Assembly (NCBI RefSeq): GCF_916619195.1
Contig: NZ_CAKAKL010000008.1
Location: 224,151-288,150 of the forward strand
DNA: 64,000 nucleotides
Origin: Inquilinus sp. Marseille-Q2685
GTDB taxonomy: Bacteria > Pseudomonadota > Alphaproteobacteria > DSM-16000 > Inquilinaceae
Direction: 5' to 3'
The position numbers were made by a program, and so were the translations under genes. The notes under the pieces were generated by a model. That model saw nothing but the letters and a program-made list of their open reading frames with translations, was not told the DNA's origin and did no database searches. Position 1 is the stretch's first letter. Each line of letters begins with the position of its first letter. Positions 1 to 8,804 of this stretch are shown piece after piece.

Positions 1-1620
1 CCGACCAACAGCTGGAACGCCTCCAACTACTGGGTCGATGTCCTCTACAACCAGTCGGGCGGCGCCTCCAACCAGCCGCCGACGGCGGTGGCGGATGACG
101 GCTTCAGCACGGCCCAGAACGCGCCTTTGGCGATCGCGGCCGGGGATCTGCTGGCCAACGACACCGATCCGAACGGCGACGCGCTGACGGTGACCGGCGT
201 CAGCAACCCGGTCAATGGCGCGGTCAGCCTGAACAGCCAGACCAACACCATCACCTTCACCCCGACTGCCGGCTTCACCGGAACGGCCAGCTTCACCTAC
301 ACCATCTCGGACGGCCGCGGCGGCACCGCTTCGGCCACGGTCGACGTGACCGTCCGGCAGGCCGGCGACGGGGTCAGCCTGTTCCTGCCGACCGACACGC
401 CGGCGACGGTGACCGAAGAGGATCCGAATTCGGTCGAGCTCGGCATGAAGTTCTCGGCCTCCGCCGGCGGCACCATCACCGGCATCCGGTTCTACAAGGG
501 GCCGCAGAACACCGGCCCCCACACGGCCAGCCTGTGGACCGCGAGCGGCACCCTGCTGGCCACTGCCACATTCACCGGCGAGACCGCCACCGGCTGGCAG
601 ACCGTCACCTTCGCCAACCCGGTCGCGATCAGCGCCGGCACCACCTACGTCGCCTCCTACCACACCAACGGCTACTATTCGGCCACCAGCGGGTACTTCA
701 CGACCTCCCGCTCGAACGGTCCCCTGACCGCTCCGGTCGATGCCGGCGTCTACGCCTATAGCGGATCCAGCATGTTCCCGACCAACAGCTGGAACGCCAC
801 GAACTATTGGGTCGATGTCGTCTACAACCAGTCCGGCACCGGGACGAACCAACCGCCGACGGCGGTGGCGGACAGCGGCCTCTCCACCAACCGGGACGCC
901 GCACTGTCGATCCCGACCTCGACTCTGCTGGCCAACGACACCGATCCGAACGGCGACGCGCTGACGGTGACCGGCGTCAGCAACCCGGTCAACGGCACGG
1001 TGAGCCTGAACAGCCAGACCAACACCGTCACCTTCACCCCGACCGCCGGCTTCACCGGGACGGCGAGCTTCACCTATGCCATTTCCGACGGCCGCGGCGG
1101 CACCGCTTCGGCGACCGCCTCGCTGACGGTGGCGCCGCCCCCGGCCGGAAGCAGCCTGTTCTCGGCCTCGGACACGCCGGCCATCGCCAGCGTCAACGAT
1201 CCATCGCCGGTCGAGCTGGGCATGAAGTTCCAGGCCGATGTCGCCGGCACGATCACCGCCCTGCGCTACTACAAGAGCGCCCAGGACACCGGCACCCATC
1301 AGGGCCATCTCTGGACCGCCACCGGTCAGCTGCTCGCCACGGTCACCTTCACCAACGAGACCGCCAGCGGCTGGCAGACGGCGGTCCTCGCCCAGCCGGT
1401 CGCGATCGACGCGAACACGACCTACATCACCTCCTACCACAGCAATGGCTACTACGCGGCCACGCCGAACTATTTCGCGGACGACGTCGTCAACGGCCAT
1501 TTGCGCGCCCTCGCCGATGCCACAGGCGGCGGCAACGGCGTCTTCGCCTATGGCGCCAGCGGCAGCTTCCCGACCGGCAGCTTCAACCGCACCAACTACT
1601 CGGCCGATGTCGTCTTCAAC
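1..1620 (+). repeat. Tandem in-frame repeats inside the surface protein gene
   Basis: The first 21 bases of the window recur at 778, giving a 777-bp (259-codon) unit. A more diverged copy of the same junction lies near 1570, 792 bp further on. Within the units the stretch at about 152-214 is nearly identical in DNA to that at about 932-994. Identity at nucleotide level implies recent duplication or recombination, so copy number may vary between strains and may be miscounted in short-read assemblies. Confidence 0.8.
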
Positions 1621-1638
1621 CCGCAACTGGCCGCCTGA
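1..1638 (+). CDS. Repetitive surface/secreted protein, C-terminal part (5' end outside window)
   Basis: The frame is open from the first base, so only the last 545 residues of a longer protein are visible. Two modules alternate. One is a cadherin-like/Big_9-type Ig domain carrying the motif [20 protein letters not shown] and ending in [11 protein letters not shown]. The other is a DUF4082-type beta-sandwich ([39 protein letters not shown]). DUF4082 modules are usual in large bacterial surface and secreted proteins, often with Ig-like repeats. No RTX nonapeptides and no cell-wall anchor are seen before the stop. Type I exporter genes lie downstream on the same strand, so this is probably their substrate, an adhesin-like or matrix protein; that is inference. 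The exact ligand or enzymatic role, if any, cannot be read from the sequence. Confidence 0.8.
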   Translation, partial: PTNSWNASNYWVDVLYNQSGGASNQPPTAVADDGFSTAQNAPLAIAAGDLLANDTDPNGDALTVTGVSNPVNGAVSLNSQTNTITFTPTAGFTGTASFTYTISDGRGGTASATVDVTVRQAGDGVSLFLPTDTPATVTEEDPNSVELGMKFSASAGGTITGIRFYKGPQNTGPHTASLWTASGTLLATATFTGETATGWQTVTFANPVAISAGTTYVASYHTNGYYSATSGYFTTSRSNGPLTAPVDAGVYAYSGSSMFPTNSWNATNYWVDVVYNQSGTGTNQPPTAVADSGLSTNRDAALSIPTSTLLANDTDPNGDALTVTGVSNPVNGTVSLNSQTNTVTFTPTAGFTGTASFTYAISDGRGGTASATASLTVAPPPAGSSLFSASDTPAIASVNDPSPVELGMKFQADVAGTITALRYYKSAQDTGTHQGHLWTATGQLLATVTFTNETASGWQTAVLAQPVAIDANTTYITSYHSNGYYAATPNYFADDVVNGHLRALADATGGGNGVFAYGASGSFPTGSFNRTNYSADVVFNPQLAA

Positions 1639-1648
1639 GGGGCGCGGC

Positions 1649-2863
1649 ATGACCTCTCCGCCGCGCCTTCCCGTCACGGTCCTCTCCGGCTTTCTCGGGG
1701 CCGGCAAGACGACGCTGCTGAACCATATCCTGCGCAACCGCGAAGGCCGCCGGGTCGCCGTCATCGTCAATGACATGAGCGAGGTCAACATCGACGCCGA
1801 CCTGGTCCGCGACGGCGGCGCCGATCTCAGCCGCACCAGCGAGTCCCTGGTCGAGATGACCAATGGCTGCATCTGCTGCACCCTGCGCGACGACCTGCTG
1901 CACGAGGTCCGCCGCCTGGCCGCCGAGCAGCGGTTCGACTATCTGCTGGTGGAGAGCACCGGCATCTCCGAGCCCCTGCCGGTGGCGGCCTCGTTCTCCT
2001 TCCGCGATGCCGGCGGCGCCTCGCTCGGCGATGTCGCCCGGCTCGACACCATGGTCACGGTGGTCGATGCGATCGGTCTGCTGCGGGACTATGCCGGCCG
2101 CGACCTGCTGCGCGACCGCGGCCAGGCCGCCCATGACGGCGACGCGCGCACGCTGGCCGACCTGCTGGTCGAACAGATCGAATTCGCGGATGTGGTCGTC
2201 CTCAACAAGGCCTTCGACGTGTCCGCCGTGGAGCTGGTCCAGATCCGCCGCATCCTCCGCGCCCTCAACGCCGATGCCCAGGTGGTGGAGGCGGAGTACG
2301 GCCGGGTTCCGCTGGACGCGATCCTCGACACCGGCCTGTTCGTGGAAGGGAAGGCCGCGACCCATCCCCTTTGGCACCGGGAGCTGTTCGGGCCAGGCGG
2401 ACACACGCCGGAGACGGAGCTCTACGGGATATCGAGCTTCGTCTATCGGGCCCGTCGCCCGTTCGACCCGGAGCGGCTGGAGGAGTTCCTGGGGCGCAGC
2501 TGGCCGGGACTGATCCGGGCCAAGGGCTTCTTCTGGCTCGCGACCCGGCCGGACTGGATCGGCCAGCTGTCGATCGCCGGCAGCCAGCGCCGTGTCGACG
2601 GCAAAGGACTGTGGTGGGCGGCCGTCCCGCCGCAGCACTGGCCGCGCCACCCGGACTGGCAAAGCCGGATCGAGCAGCACTGGAGCCTGATCTGGGGCGA
2701 CCGGCGGCAGGAGCTGGTGTTCATCGGCTGCGGGCATGACGAGGACGCCATCCGCCAGGCATTGGACGCCTGCCTCGTTGGCTCCCCGCTCCGTTACGAC
2801 CGCGCCGCCTATCGCGGGCTGCAGGACCCTTTCCCCGACTGGCAGATCGGCCACGCCGCCTGA
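1649..2863 (+). CDS. COG0523/CobW-family G3E GTPase, ZigA-like metallochaperone
   Basis: A 404-residue G3E P-loop GTPase. The Walker A motif [11 protein letters not shown] is at about residues 15-25. The family metal-binding motif CxCC appears as GCICC at about residue 75, and a CobW_C domain occupies the last third. The NDMSEVNID stretch is typical of the ZigA/YciC branch, which is linked to zinc supply under zinc limitation. The ATG at 1649 lies 10 bases after the stop of the surface-protein gene and directly precedes the Walker A region, so the longer upstream frame is spurious. It sits between the putative substrate and the exporter genes, suggesting co-transcription. No Zur box is visible in the 10-base gap. 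Zinc specificity is inferred from subfamily resemblance only. Confidence 0.9.
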   Translation: MTSPPRLPVTVLSGFLGAGKTTLLNHILRNREGRRVAVIVNDMSEVNIDADLVRDGGADLSRTSESLVEMTNGCICCTLRDDLLHEVRRLAAEQRFDYLLVESTGISEPLPVAASFSFRDAGGASLGDVARLDTMVTVVDAIGLLRDYAGRDLLRDRGQAAHDGDARTLADLLVEQIEFADVVVLNKAFDVSAVELVQIRRILRALNADAQVVEAEYGRVPLDAILDTGLFVEGKAATHPLWHRELFGPGGHTPETELYGISSFVYRARRPFDPERLEEFLGRSWPGLIRAKGFFWLATRPDWIGQLSIAGSQRRVDGKGLWWAAVPPQHWPRHPDWQSRIEQHWSLIWGDRRQELVFIGCGHDEDAIRQALDACLVGSPLRYDRAAYRGLQDPFPDWQIGHAA

Positions 2864-2908
2864 CGTTCCGTCGATTTTCAGATCACCATTCGCAACGAGG
2901 ACATGCAT

Positions 2909-3238
2909 ATGCAGACCGAAATCTACGCAGACGGCATCGGCGAAATCACGGTCACGGGGTCCGTCCTGCGTATCGACCTGGTCAGCCTGTCGGCGACCGA
3001 GCGCGATGCCGCCGGCGCCCCCAGGGCGGCGTTCCGGCAGCGGATCATCATGCCGCTCGACGGCTTCGCCAACGCCTCGGACCTGATCCAGAAGGTGATG
3101 CAAGGGCTGATCGAGGCCGGCGCCATCCAGCGCCGGGCGCCGGAGGCCGCGGCGCCGGCCGTCGTCGCCGATCGGGCTCCGGTCCCTCCCTCCCCGAACG
3201 GCGCTCTCCACCGCAACACGTCGCCGAACTTCGCCTGA
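2909..3238 (+). CDS. Small protein translationally coupled to type I exporter
   Basis: A 109-residue protein of a family I do not recognise. The start is set at the second ATG, because ACGAGG at 2895-2900 is 8 bases from it but only 2 bases from the ATG at 2903. The N-terminal 75 residues alternate beta-like segments (EITVTGSVLRIDLVSL, FRQRIIMPLDGF) and end in a predicted helix. The tail is Ala/Pro-rich and probably disordered. There is no signal peptide or membrane segment. The stop overlaps the start of the ABC exporter as TGATG, a layout that favours coupled translation and fixed stoichiometry. A cytoplasmic accessory or chaperone role for the type I system is inference from position. Confidence 0.65.
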   Translation: MQTEIYADGIGEITVTGSVLRIDLVSLSATERDAAGAPRAAFRQRIIMPLDGFANASDLIQKVMQGLIEAGAIQRRAPEAAAPAVVADRAPVPPSPNGALHRNTSPNFA

Positions 3239-5433
3239 TGCTTGCCGCGCCGGACGCCGCGGCCGGAGAAGGCGCACCGGCCGCGGCCGCCGGGGGACGC
3301 GACACCGGGCTGTACTGCCTGGCCGTCGTCCTGCGCCACCATGGCTTCGACATCTCGGTCGACAGCCTGACCCACCGCTATGCCCTGGGCGCCGAGGCGG
3401 TCTCGGCGGCCCTGCTCCTCCGCATGGCGCGGGAATCGGGCCTGCGGGCGCGCCGGCTGCAGCTCGACTGGGCCGGGCTGGCGCGGCTGGATGAGGCCTT
3501 CCCGGCGCTGGCGTTGCTGAACAACGGCAATTGGGTGCTGATCGCCGGCGTGGTCGCCGACGCCGAGGGACAGGGCGCCGTCCGGCTGCTCGACCCGCTG
3601 GCCGAGCGGCCCGAGGCGCTTGTGGTTCCCGAGGAGGCGTTCCGCGGCCGCTGGTCCGGCGAGATGGTCCTGCTGAAGCGCAGCTACCGCATCGCCGATC
3701 CCGACCAGCCCTTCGGTTTCCGCTGGTTCGTCCCCGAATTGCTGCGCCAACGCCGGCTGTTCGCCGACGTCGCCGTCGCGGCGCTGTTCCTGTACGGTCT
3801 GGGGCTGGCGACGCCGATCTTCTTCCAGCTGATCATCGACAAGGTGCTGGTCCACAACAGCTACATGACGCTGTACGTGCTGTCGGGCGGCATCGTCGTG
3901 GCCCTGCTGTTCGACGCCGTCTTCACCTTCCTGCGGCGCTATCTCCTGCTCTATGCCACCAACCGGATCGACATCCGGCTGGCGACCCGGACCTTCGCGC
4001 ATCTCCTGAGCCTGCCGATCGCCTTCTTCGAGCAGGCGTCGGCGGGCATCCTGGTCAAGCACATGCAGCAGGCTCAGCGGATCCGGGAGTTCCTCACCGG
4101 CCGCCTGTTTCTCACGCTGCTCGACGGCCTGTCGCTGATCGTCTTCCTGCCCGTGCTGCTGATGTACAGCCCCTGGCTGACCCTGGTCGTGCTGTCCTTC
4201 GCACTGCTGGTGGCGCTGGTGATCCTGCTGCTGATCGGTCCCTTCCGCAGCCGGCTGCGCGCCCTGTACGAGGCCGAAGGCCAGCGCCAAGCCCTGCTGG
4301 TCGAGACCGTGCACGGCATGCGGACGGTGAAGTCGCTATCGATGGAGCCGATGCAGCGCCGGGTCTGGGACGACCGTTCGGCCCAAAGCGTCGCGATGCG
4401 CTTCGACGTCGAGAAGATCTCGACCACGGCCCAGTCCGTGACCGGGCTGGTCGAGAAGCTGATGAGCGTCGCGGTGATCGGGCTCGGCGCCGTCGCGGTG
4501 TTCGACGGGACGATGACGATCGGCGCCCTGATCGCCTTCAACATGCTGGCCGGCCGGGTCTCCGGCCCGCTCGTCCAGATCGTGACGATGGTGCATGAGT
4601 ACCAGGAGGTGGCGCTGTCCGTCCGGATGCTGGGCGAGGTGATGAACCGACGGCCGGAGCGGCACGGCCGGACCGACGGCCTGCGTCCGGCGATCAAGGG
4701 GCGTGTCGAATTCGAGAACGTGTCCTTCCGCTATTCCGCAGATGCCAACCCGGCGCTCGACAACATCTCCTTCACGGTTCCGGAGGGCAGCGTCTTCGGG
4801 GTGGTGGGGCGAAGCGGCTCCGGCAAGACCACGGTGACCCGGCTGATCCAGGGTCTCTACCCGGTGCAGCAGGGCGTGGTGCGCATCGACGGCGTCGACA
4901 TGCGCGAGTTCGACCTGGTCCATCTGCGCAAGGCGATCGGCGTCGTGCTGCAGGAGAATTTCCTGTTCCGCGGCACGGTGCGCGAGAACATCGCCGCCGC
5001 CCGGCCGGGCGCCAGCTTCGAGGAGATCGTCGAGGCGGCCCGGATGGCCGGGGCCGAGGAGTTCATCGAGCGCATGCCGCGCGGCTTCGACTCGATGCTG
5101 GAGGAGAGCGCCGAGAACCTGTCCGGCGGGCAGCGTCAGCGCCTGGCCATCGCCCGCGCCCTTGTGACCAATCCCCGGCTCCTGATCTTCGACGAGGCGA
5201 CCAGCGCCCTCGATCCCGAAAGCGAGGCCATCATCCGGCAGAATCTGCGGCGCATCGCGGAGGGGCGTACGGTCATCATCGTCTCCCATCGCCTGTCCAC
5301 CCTGATGGACGCCAATGCCATCCTGGTGATCGACCGGGGCCGGATCGCCGACATCGGACGGCACGACCAGCTGCTGTCGCGCTGCACGACCTACCGGCAC
5401 CTCTGGACCCAGCAGACAAGGCAAAGCGCATGA
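3238..5433 (+). CDS. Type I secretion ABC transporter with degenerate C39 (HlyB-type) domain
   Basis: A 731-residue HlyB-like exporter. Residues 1-145 match a C39 peptidase fold, but the usual DCG catalytic cysteine is DTG (DTGLYCLAVVL) and the catalytic histidine position reads NGNWVLI. It is therefore a non-cleaving C39-like domain that would bind rather than process substrate. The transmembrane domain (about 165-445) has hydrophobic helices. The ABC domain has Walker A GRSGSGKTT, signature LSGGQRQRLAIARAL, Walker B LLIFDEATSALD and switch histidine SHRLST. It overlaps the upstream small gene by one base and the downstream HlyD gene by four. In this class the ABC protein, adaptor and TolC form a channel through both membranes for C-terminally signalled substrates. 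The surface protein ending at 1638 is the likely cargo. Confidence 0.95.
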   Translation: MLAAPDAAAGEGAPAAAAGGRDTGLYCLAVVLRHHGFDISVDSLTHRYALGAEAVSAALLLRMARESGLRARRLQLDWAGLARLDEAFPALALLNNGNWVLIAGVVADAEGQGAVRLLDPLAERPEALVVPEEAFRGRWSGEMVLLKRSYRIADPDQPFGFRWFVPELLRQRRLFADVAVAALFLYGLGLATPIFFQLIIDKVLVHNSYMTLYVLSGGIVVALLFDAVFTFLRRYLLLYATNRIDIRLATRTFAHLLSLPIAFFEQASAGILVKHMQQAQRIREFLTGRLFLTLLDGLSLIVFLPVLLMYSPWLTLVVLSFALLVALVILLLIGPFRSRLRALYEAEGQRQALLVETVHGMRTVKSLSMEPMQRRVWDDRSAQSVAMRFDVEKISTTAQSVTGLVEKLMSVAVIGLGAVAVFDGTMTIGALIAFNMLAGRVSGPLVQIVTMVHEYQEVALSVRMLGEVMNRRPERHGRTDGLRPAIKGRVEFENVSFRYSADANPALDNISFTVPEGSVFGVVGRSGSGKTTVTRLIQGLYPVQQGVVRIDGVDMREFDLVHLRKAIGVVLQENFLFRGTVRENIAAARPGASFEEIVEAARMAGAEEFIERMPRGFDSMLEESAENLSGGQRQRLAIARALVTNPRLLIFDEATSALDPESEAIIRQNLRRIAEGRTVIIVSHRLSTLMDANAILVIDRGRIADIGRHDQLLSRCTTYRHLWTQQTRQSA

Positions 5434-6842
5434 TCCCGGAGCGATCCGCATCGTCGGAGCGCCAGACCCTGCCGGTGGTCCGGGCGCCGACCGTCGCGCC
5501 GCTGTCCCGAGCGCATCCGGCCATCGCCGAGTTCCAGCGCGATGCCGTCGAGCTCGAGGCGCGGGCGCCACCACGGATCACGCGCCTGACCTTGTACGCC
5601 GTGACGGCGCTGATCGTCGGCGCTGTGGCCTGGGCCGCGCTGTCCACGGTCGACGAGATCGTCGTCGCGCCCGGCAAGCTGATCACCACCCAGCCGAACC
5701 TCGTGGTCCAGCCGCTCGAGACCTCGGTCGTCCGGTCGATCGACGTCGCGGTCGGCGAGATCGTCCGTGCCGGCCAGCAGCTGGCCGCCCTGGACACGAC
5801 CTTCACCCAGTCGGATGTCGAGCAGCTGCGCGCGAAGGTGGCTGCGCTCGAGGCGCAGATGGGCCGGATCGAGGCCGAGCTCGCGGGGCTGGCCTATGAA
5901 CCCGCCGCCGATGCCGGCGCGGATGCGCAGCTGCAGATGCGCTTCTTCGCGCAGCGCAAGGCGGCCTACGAGTCCCAGCTGCGCAATTTCGACGACCAGA
6001 TCGCGCGCGCCGAAGCCAATCTGGCGGCGAGCCGCGACGAGGAACAGCTGCTGGCGCAGCGCGTCGCGACCCTCGAACAGGTCGAGCAGATGCGGCAGCA
6101 GCTGATGGCCAGCGAAACCGGTTCTCGGCTCAACTATCTCGTCTCCAAGGACACGCGGCTGGACATCGAATCCCAGCTTGCCCGGAATCGCGGCATCCAG
6201 GCCGATCTGGCCCTGGCCATCGACAAGGCGCGATCGGAGCGGCAGGCCCATGTCGAAGAGTTCCGCCGAGCCGCTCTGGAAGATCTGGTCAAGGCGCGCG
6301 AGGCCTATGCCGCCGCGGCGGAGGAGCTCAAGAAGGCCGAGCTGCGTCGCGACATGATCGTGCTGTCGGCCCCCCCGGACGCCGTGGTCCTCGATATCGC
6401 GCAACGATCGATCGGGTCGGTGGTGCGGGAGGCCGAGCCGCTGTTCACGCTGGTGCCGCTCACCGTTCCCCCCGAGGCCGAAGTCTCGACCGCCAGCAAG
6501 GATATCGGCCAGCTCGGAACCGACGAGCCGGCCCGCCTCAAGATCGACGCCTTCCCCTTCCAGAAGCACGGCACGGCCTCGGGCACGGTCCGCACCATCA
6601 GCCAGGACAGCTTCGCCTCCAACGCTCGGGACGACAAAGGCAATGTCGACGCCTCGGCGCCGCCGGTCTACCGGGCTCGGATCCGGCTGATCGATACGAC
6701 GCTGCGGTCGGTTCCGGACACCTTCCGCCTGCTGCCCGGCATGACCCTGACGGCCGAGATCGAGGTCGGGCGGCGCCGGGTGCTCTCCTATTTCCTCTAT
6801 CCTCTGCTGCGCGGCCTGGACGAGAGCCTGCGCGAACCGTGA
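5430..6842 (+). CDS. HlyD-family periplasmic adaptor of type I secretion
   Basis: A 470-residue membrane fusion protein. A cytoplasmic N-terminal stretch of about 48 residues is followed by one transmembrane helix (LYAVTALIVGAVAWAAL). A biotinyl-lipoyl half (VVAPGKLI, VVQPLETSVVRSI) comes next, then long Gln/Glu/Ala-rich coiled coil from about residue 125 to 310. The second lipoyl half and beta-barrel follow (MIVLSAPPDAVV, VRTISQDS), and the C-terminus contains LLPGMTLTAEIEVGRR. The start codon overlaps the ABC gene stop as ATGA, as in most HlyB-HlyD pairs. No outer-membrane TolC gene is in this cluster; the TolC-like gene at 19319 is a possible partner, which is inference. Confidence 0.95.
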   Translation: MIPERSASSERQTLPVVRAPTVAPLSRAHPAIAEFQRDAVELEARAPPRITRLTLYAVTALIVGAVAWAALSTVDEIVVAPGKLITTQPNLVVQPLETSVVRSIDVAVGEIVRAGQQLAALDTTFTQSDVEQLRAKVAALEAQMGRIEAELAGLAYEPAADAGADAQLQMRFFAQRKAAYESQLRNFDDQIARAEANLAASRDEEQLLAQRVATLEQVEQMRQQLMASETGSRLNYLVSKDTRLDIESQLARNRGIQADLALAIDKARSERQAHVEEFRRAALEDLVKAREAYAAAAEELKKAELRRDMIVLSAPPDAVVLDIAQRSIGSVVREAEPLFTLVPLTVPPEAEVSTASKDIGQLGTDEPARLKIDAFPFQKHGTASGTVRTISQDSFASNARDDKGNVDASAPPVYRARIRLIDTTLRSVPDTFRLLPGMTLTAEIEVGRRRVLSYFLYPLLRGLDESLREP

Positions 6843-6926
6843 GACGATCTTCGCGCGGCTTGCCTGCCGCATTGCGGGATCGGCAGGTCCGTCGCAAGCT
6901 GATGGAATTGCCGGAGGCCATTGCCG

Positions 6927-8702
6927 ATGCGAGTCCAGCGCCGGCTCACTGTCATCGTTTCGCTCGACGTGGCGGGCTTCACGCGCCTCGTGCAGGAGGA
7001 CGAGCGCGGCACGCTGGCCGCGCTCGCCTCGATCCGCCGCGAGCTGCTGGGCTCGACCCTCCGGGCCCGTCACGGCCATGTGTTCAAGACCATGGGTGAC
7101 GGCGTGCTGATCGAGTTCTCCAATATCGAGGATGCGGTCTGCTGGACGGTGGAGTTCCAGGAGGCCATGGCGGCCCGTCAGGCGCGGCGGCCCAAGCGGC
7201 CCATCCTGGTGCGCGCCGGCATCGCGCTCGCCGACGTCTTCGTTGAAGGGGAAGACCGGTTCGGGGCCGCCGTCGCCTTCGTCGTCCGCCTGCAGCAAGC
7301 GGCGCCGCCCGGCGGGATCGCCATCACCCATTCCGTGCGCTGGCAGCTCGGCAAGGCGCTGGCCACGCCCTTCATGCGGGTGATGAAAACGCTCAAGGAC
7401 ATCGCGGAGCCGATGGAGGTCTGGATCTGGAGCCCTGGGGGCGCTGCCGGCGAAGGTGCCGAAGAAGCGACCAAGCGCACCGTCGGGGTGGTGGACGAGG
7501 AGGATCTGCCCTCGATCGTCGTCATGCCCTTCGACAATCTTTCAGGCGATCCCGCCGTGTCCGCCCTCGCCGACGGCGCGGTGGAGGAGATCACCGCCAC
7601 CCTCTCCCGCATCCGGGACTTCCCCGTCATCGCCCGCCACTCGGCCGAGGCGTACCGGGCCGCGGGACGGCCCCAGGACCCCCGCGTGATCGCCCGCACG
7701 CTCAAGGTCCGCTACCTGCTCGAAGGCAGCGTGCGGAGGTCGGGCAACCGGGTTCGGATCACGGCGCAGCTGATCGACGCCGCCAGCGCGCTGCACCTGT
7801 GGTCCGGGCGCTATGACGGGACGGTCGAGAACATGTTCGACCTGCAGGACCGGATTGCCGAAGGCGTCGCCGGAGCGCTCCACCCCTCCATCCGGGCAGC
7901 GGAAATCACGCTGGCGCTGCGCAAGCGGCCCGACAGCGTCGCGGCCTACGACCTGATGATGCGGGCGCTGCCGCATCTCTGGGCCCATCGCAAACCCGAG
8001 AATGTCGAAGCCATCCGGCTGCTCGACGAGGCCCTGCGGCTGGATCCGGACTACAGCCGCGCGGCCGCCCTCGCCGCCTGGGCGCATGCCCAGCAGGTCA
8101 CCTACAACTGGGCTTCGGACTACGACGCCGAGCGGGCGGCGGGCGATCGCCTGATCAAGCAGGCATCGGAAGGGTCCCAGGACGATGCGACCGCGTTGAG
8201 CGCCCTGGCCACGGCAACCATGCTCCTGTTCGGCGATATCGGTCGGGCCGAGCAGTTCGTCGATCAGGCTTTGGCGCTCGACCCAAACCACGCCTGGTCC
8301 TGGACACGCCGCGGCTTCCTGCACGTCTATCGCGGCAATCCTGCCGCAGGACGGCCCTGCTTCGAGCGAGCGATCCGGCTCAGCCCCCTCGACCCGTTCA
8401 GCTTCAACTGCTTCATCGGCCTGGGTCTCGCCGCCTTCGCCGAGGGGCGCCCCGCAGAGGCCGCCGGCTTCACCCGAAAGGCGCTGCATCAGAAGCCGAC
8501 GGCGACCTGGATGTTCCGCGACCTCGCCACCTTCCTCGCCCATGCGGGGCAGATCGATGCCGCGCGCGAGGCGCTGGCGCGGTTCACGGCCTCCCGACCC
8601 GGGCTCACCGTGGCGACCGTCGCCGACGCCCTGCACTATTTCGAGCCGGATCTGCTGCGACGCTACCTCGACGGCCTGCGCCGCGCCGGATTGCCGAGCT
8701 GA
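6927..8702 (+). CDS. Class III cyclase-like domain fused to TolB-like and TPR domains
   Basis: 591 residues. The ATG at 6927 is chosen because GGAGG at 6913-6917 lies 9 bases upstream; a TTG at 6921 is in frame but only 3 bases away. The N-terminal 170 residues are a class III nucleotidyl cyclase fold with the first metal Asp (SLDVAGFTRL) and the KTMGDG lysine/second Asp. The later motif, normally GDGVNVAARL, reads GAAVAFVVRL: the transition-state Asn and an upstream Asp are lost while the Arg remains. Residues about 190-310 match the TolB-like segment seen in such fusions (SIVVMPFDNLSGDP), and the rest is TPR repeats. No membrane segment is seen. Activity as a cyclase is doubtful, so a regulatory or scaffold role is likely. 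It follows the HlyD gene by 84 bases on the same strand. Confidence 0.85.
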   Translation: MRVQRRLTVIVSLDVAGFTRLVQEDERGTLAALASIRRELLGSTLRARHGHVFKTMGDGVLIEFSNIEDAVCWTVEFQEAMAARQARRPKRPILVRAGIALADVFVEGEDRFGAAVAFVVRLQQAAPPGGIAITHSVRWQLGKALATPFMRVMKTLKDIAEPMEVWIWSPGGAAGEGAEEATKRTVGVVDEEDLPSIVVMPFDNLSGDPAVSALADGAVEEITATLSRIRDFPVIARHSAEAYRAAGRPQDPRVIARTLKVRYLLEGSVRRSGNRVRITAQLIDAASALHLWSGRYDGTVENMFDLQDRIAEGVAGALHPSIRAAEITLALRKRPDSVAAYDLMMRALPHLWAHRKPENVEAIRLLDEALRLDPDYSRAAALAAWAHAQQVTYNWASDYDAERAAGDRLIKQASEGSQDDATALSALATATMLLFGDIGRAEQFVDQALALDPNHAWSWTRRGFLHVYRGNPAAGRPCFERAIRLSPLDPFSFNCFIGLGLAAFAEGRPAEAAGFTRKALHQKPTATWMFRDLATFLAHAGQIDAAREALARFTASRPGLTVATVADALHYFEPDLLRRYLDGLRRAGLPS

Positions 8703-8804
8703 GATCGGCGCCGCGCCGCGGGGTCCGGGGGACAGACGAGGCGATCATCCCGTCCGCAGGACGCGTTCGCCTCCCCCGGCCGCTCAGCCATCCAAACGAT
8801 CGGC

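Noticed and set aside
1238..1648. 137-codon upstream extension of the COG0523 GTPase frame
   Set aside because: It is low-complexity Pro/Ser/Arg sequence overlapping the surface-protein gene. The ATG at 1649 is where family similarity begins.
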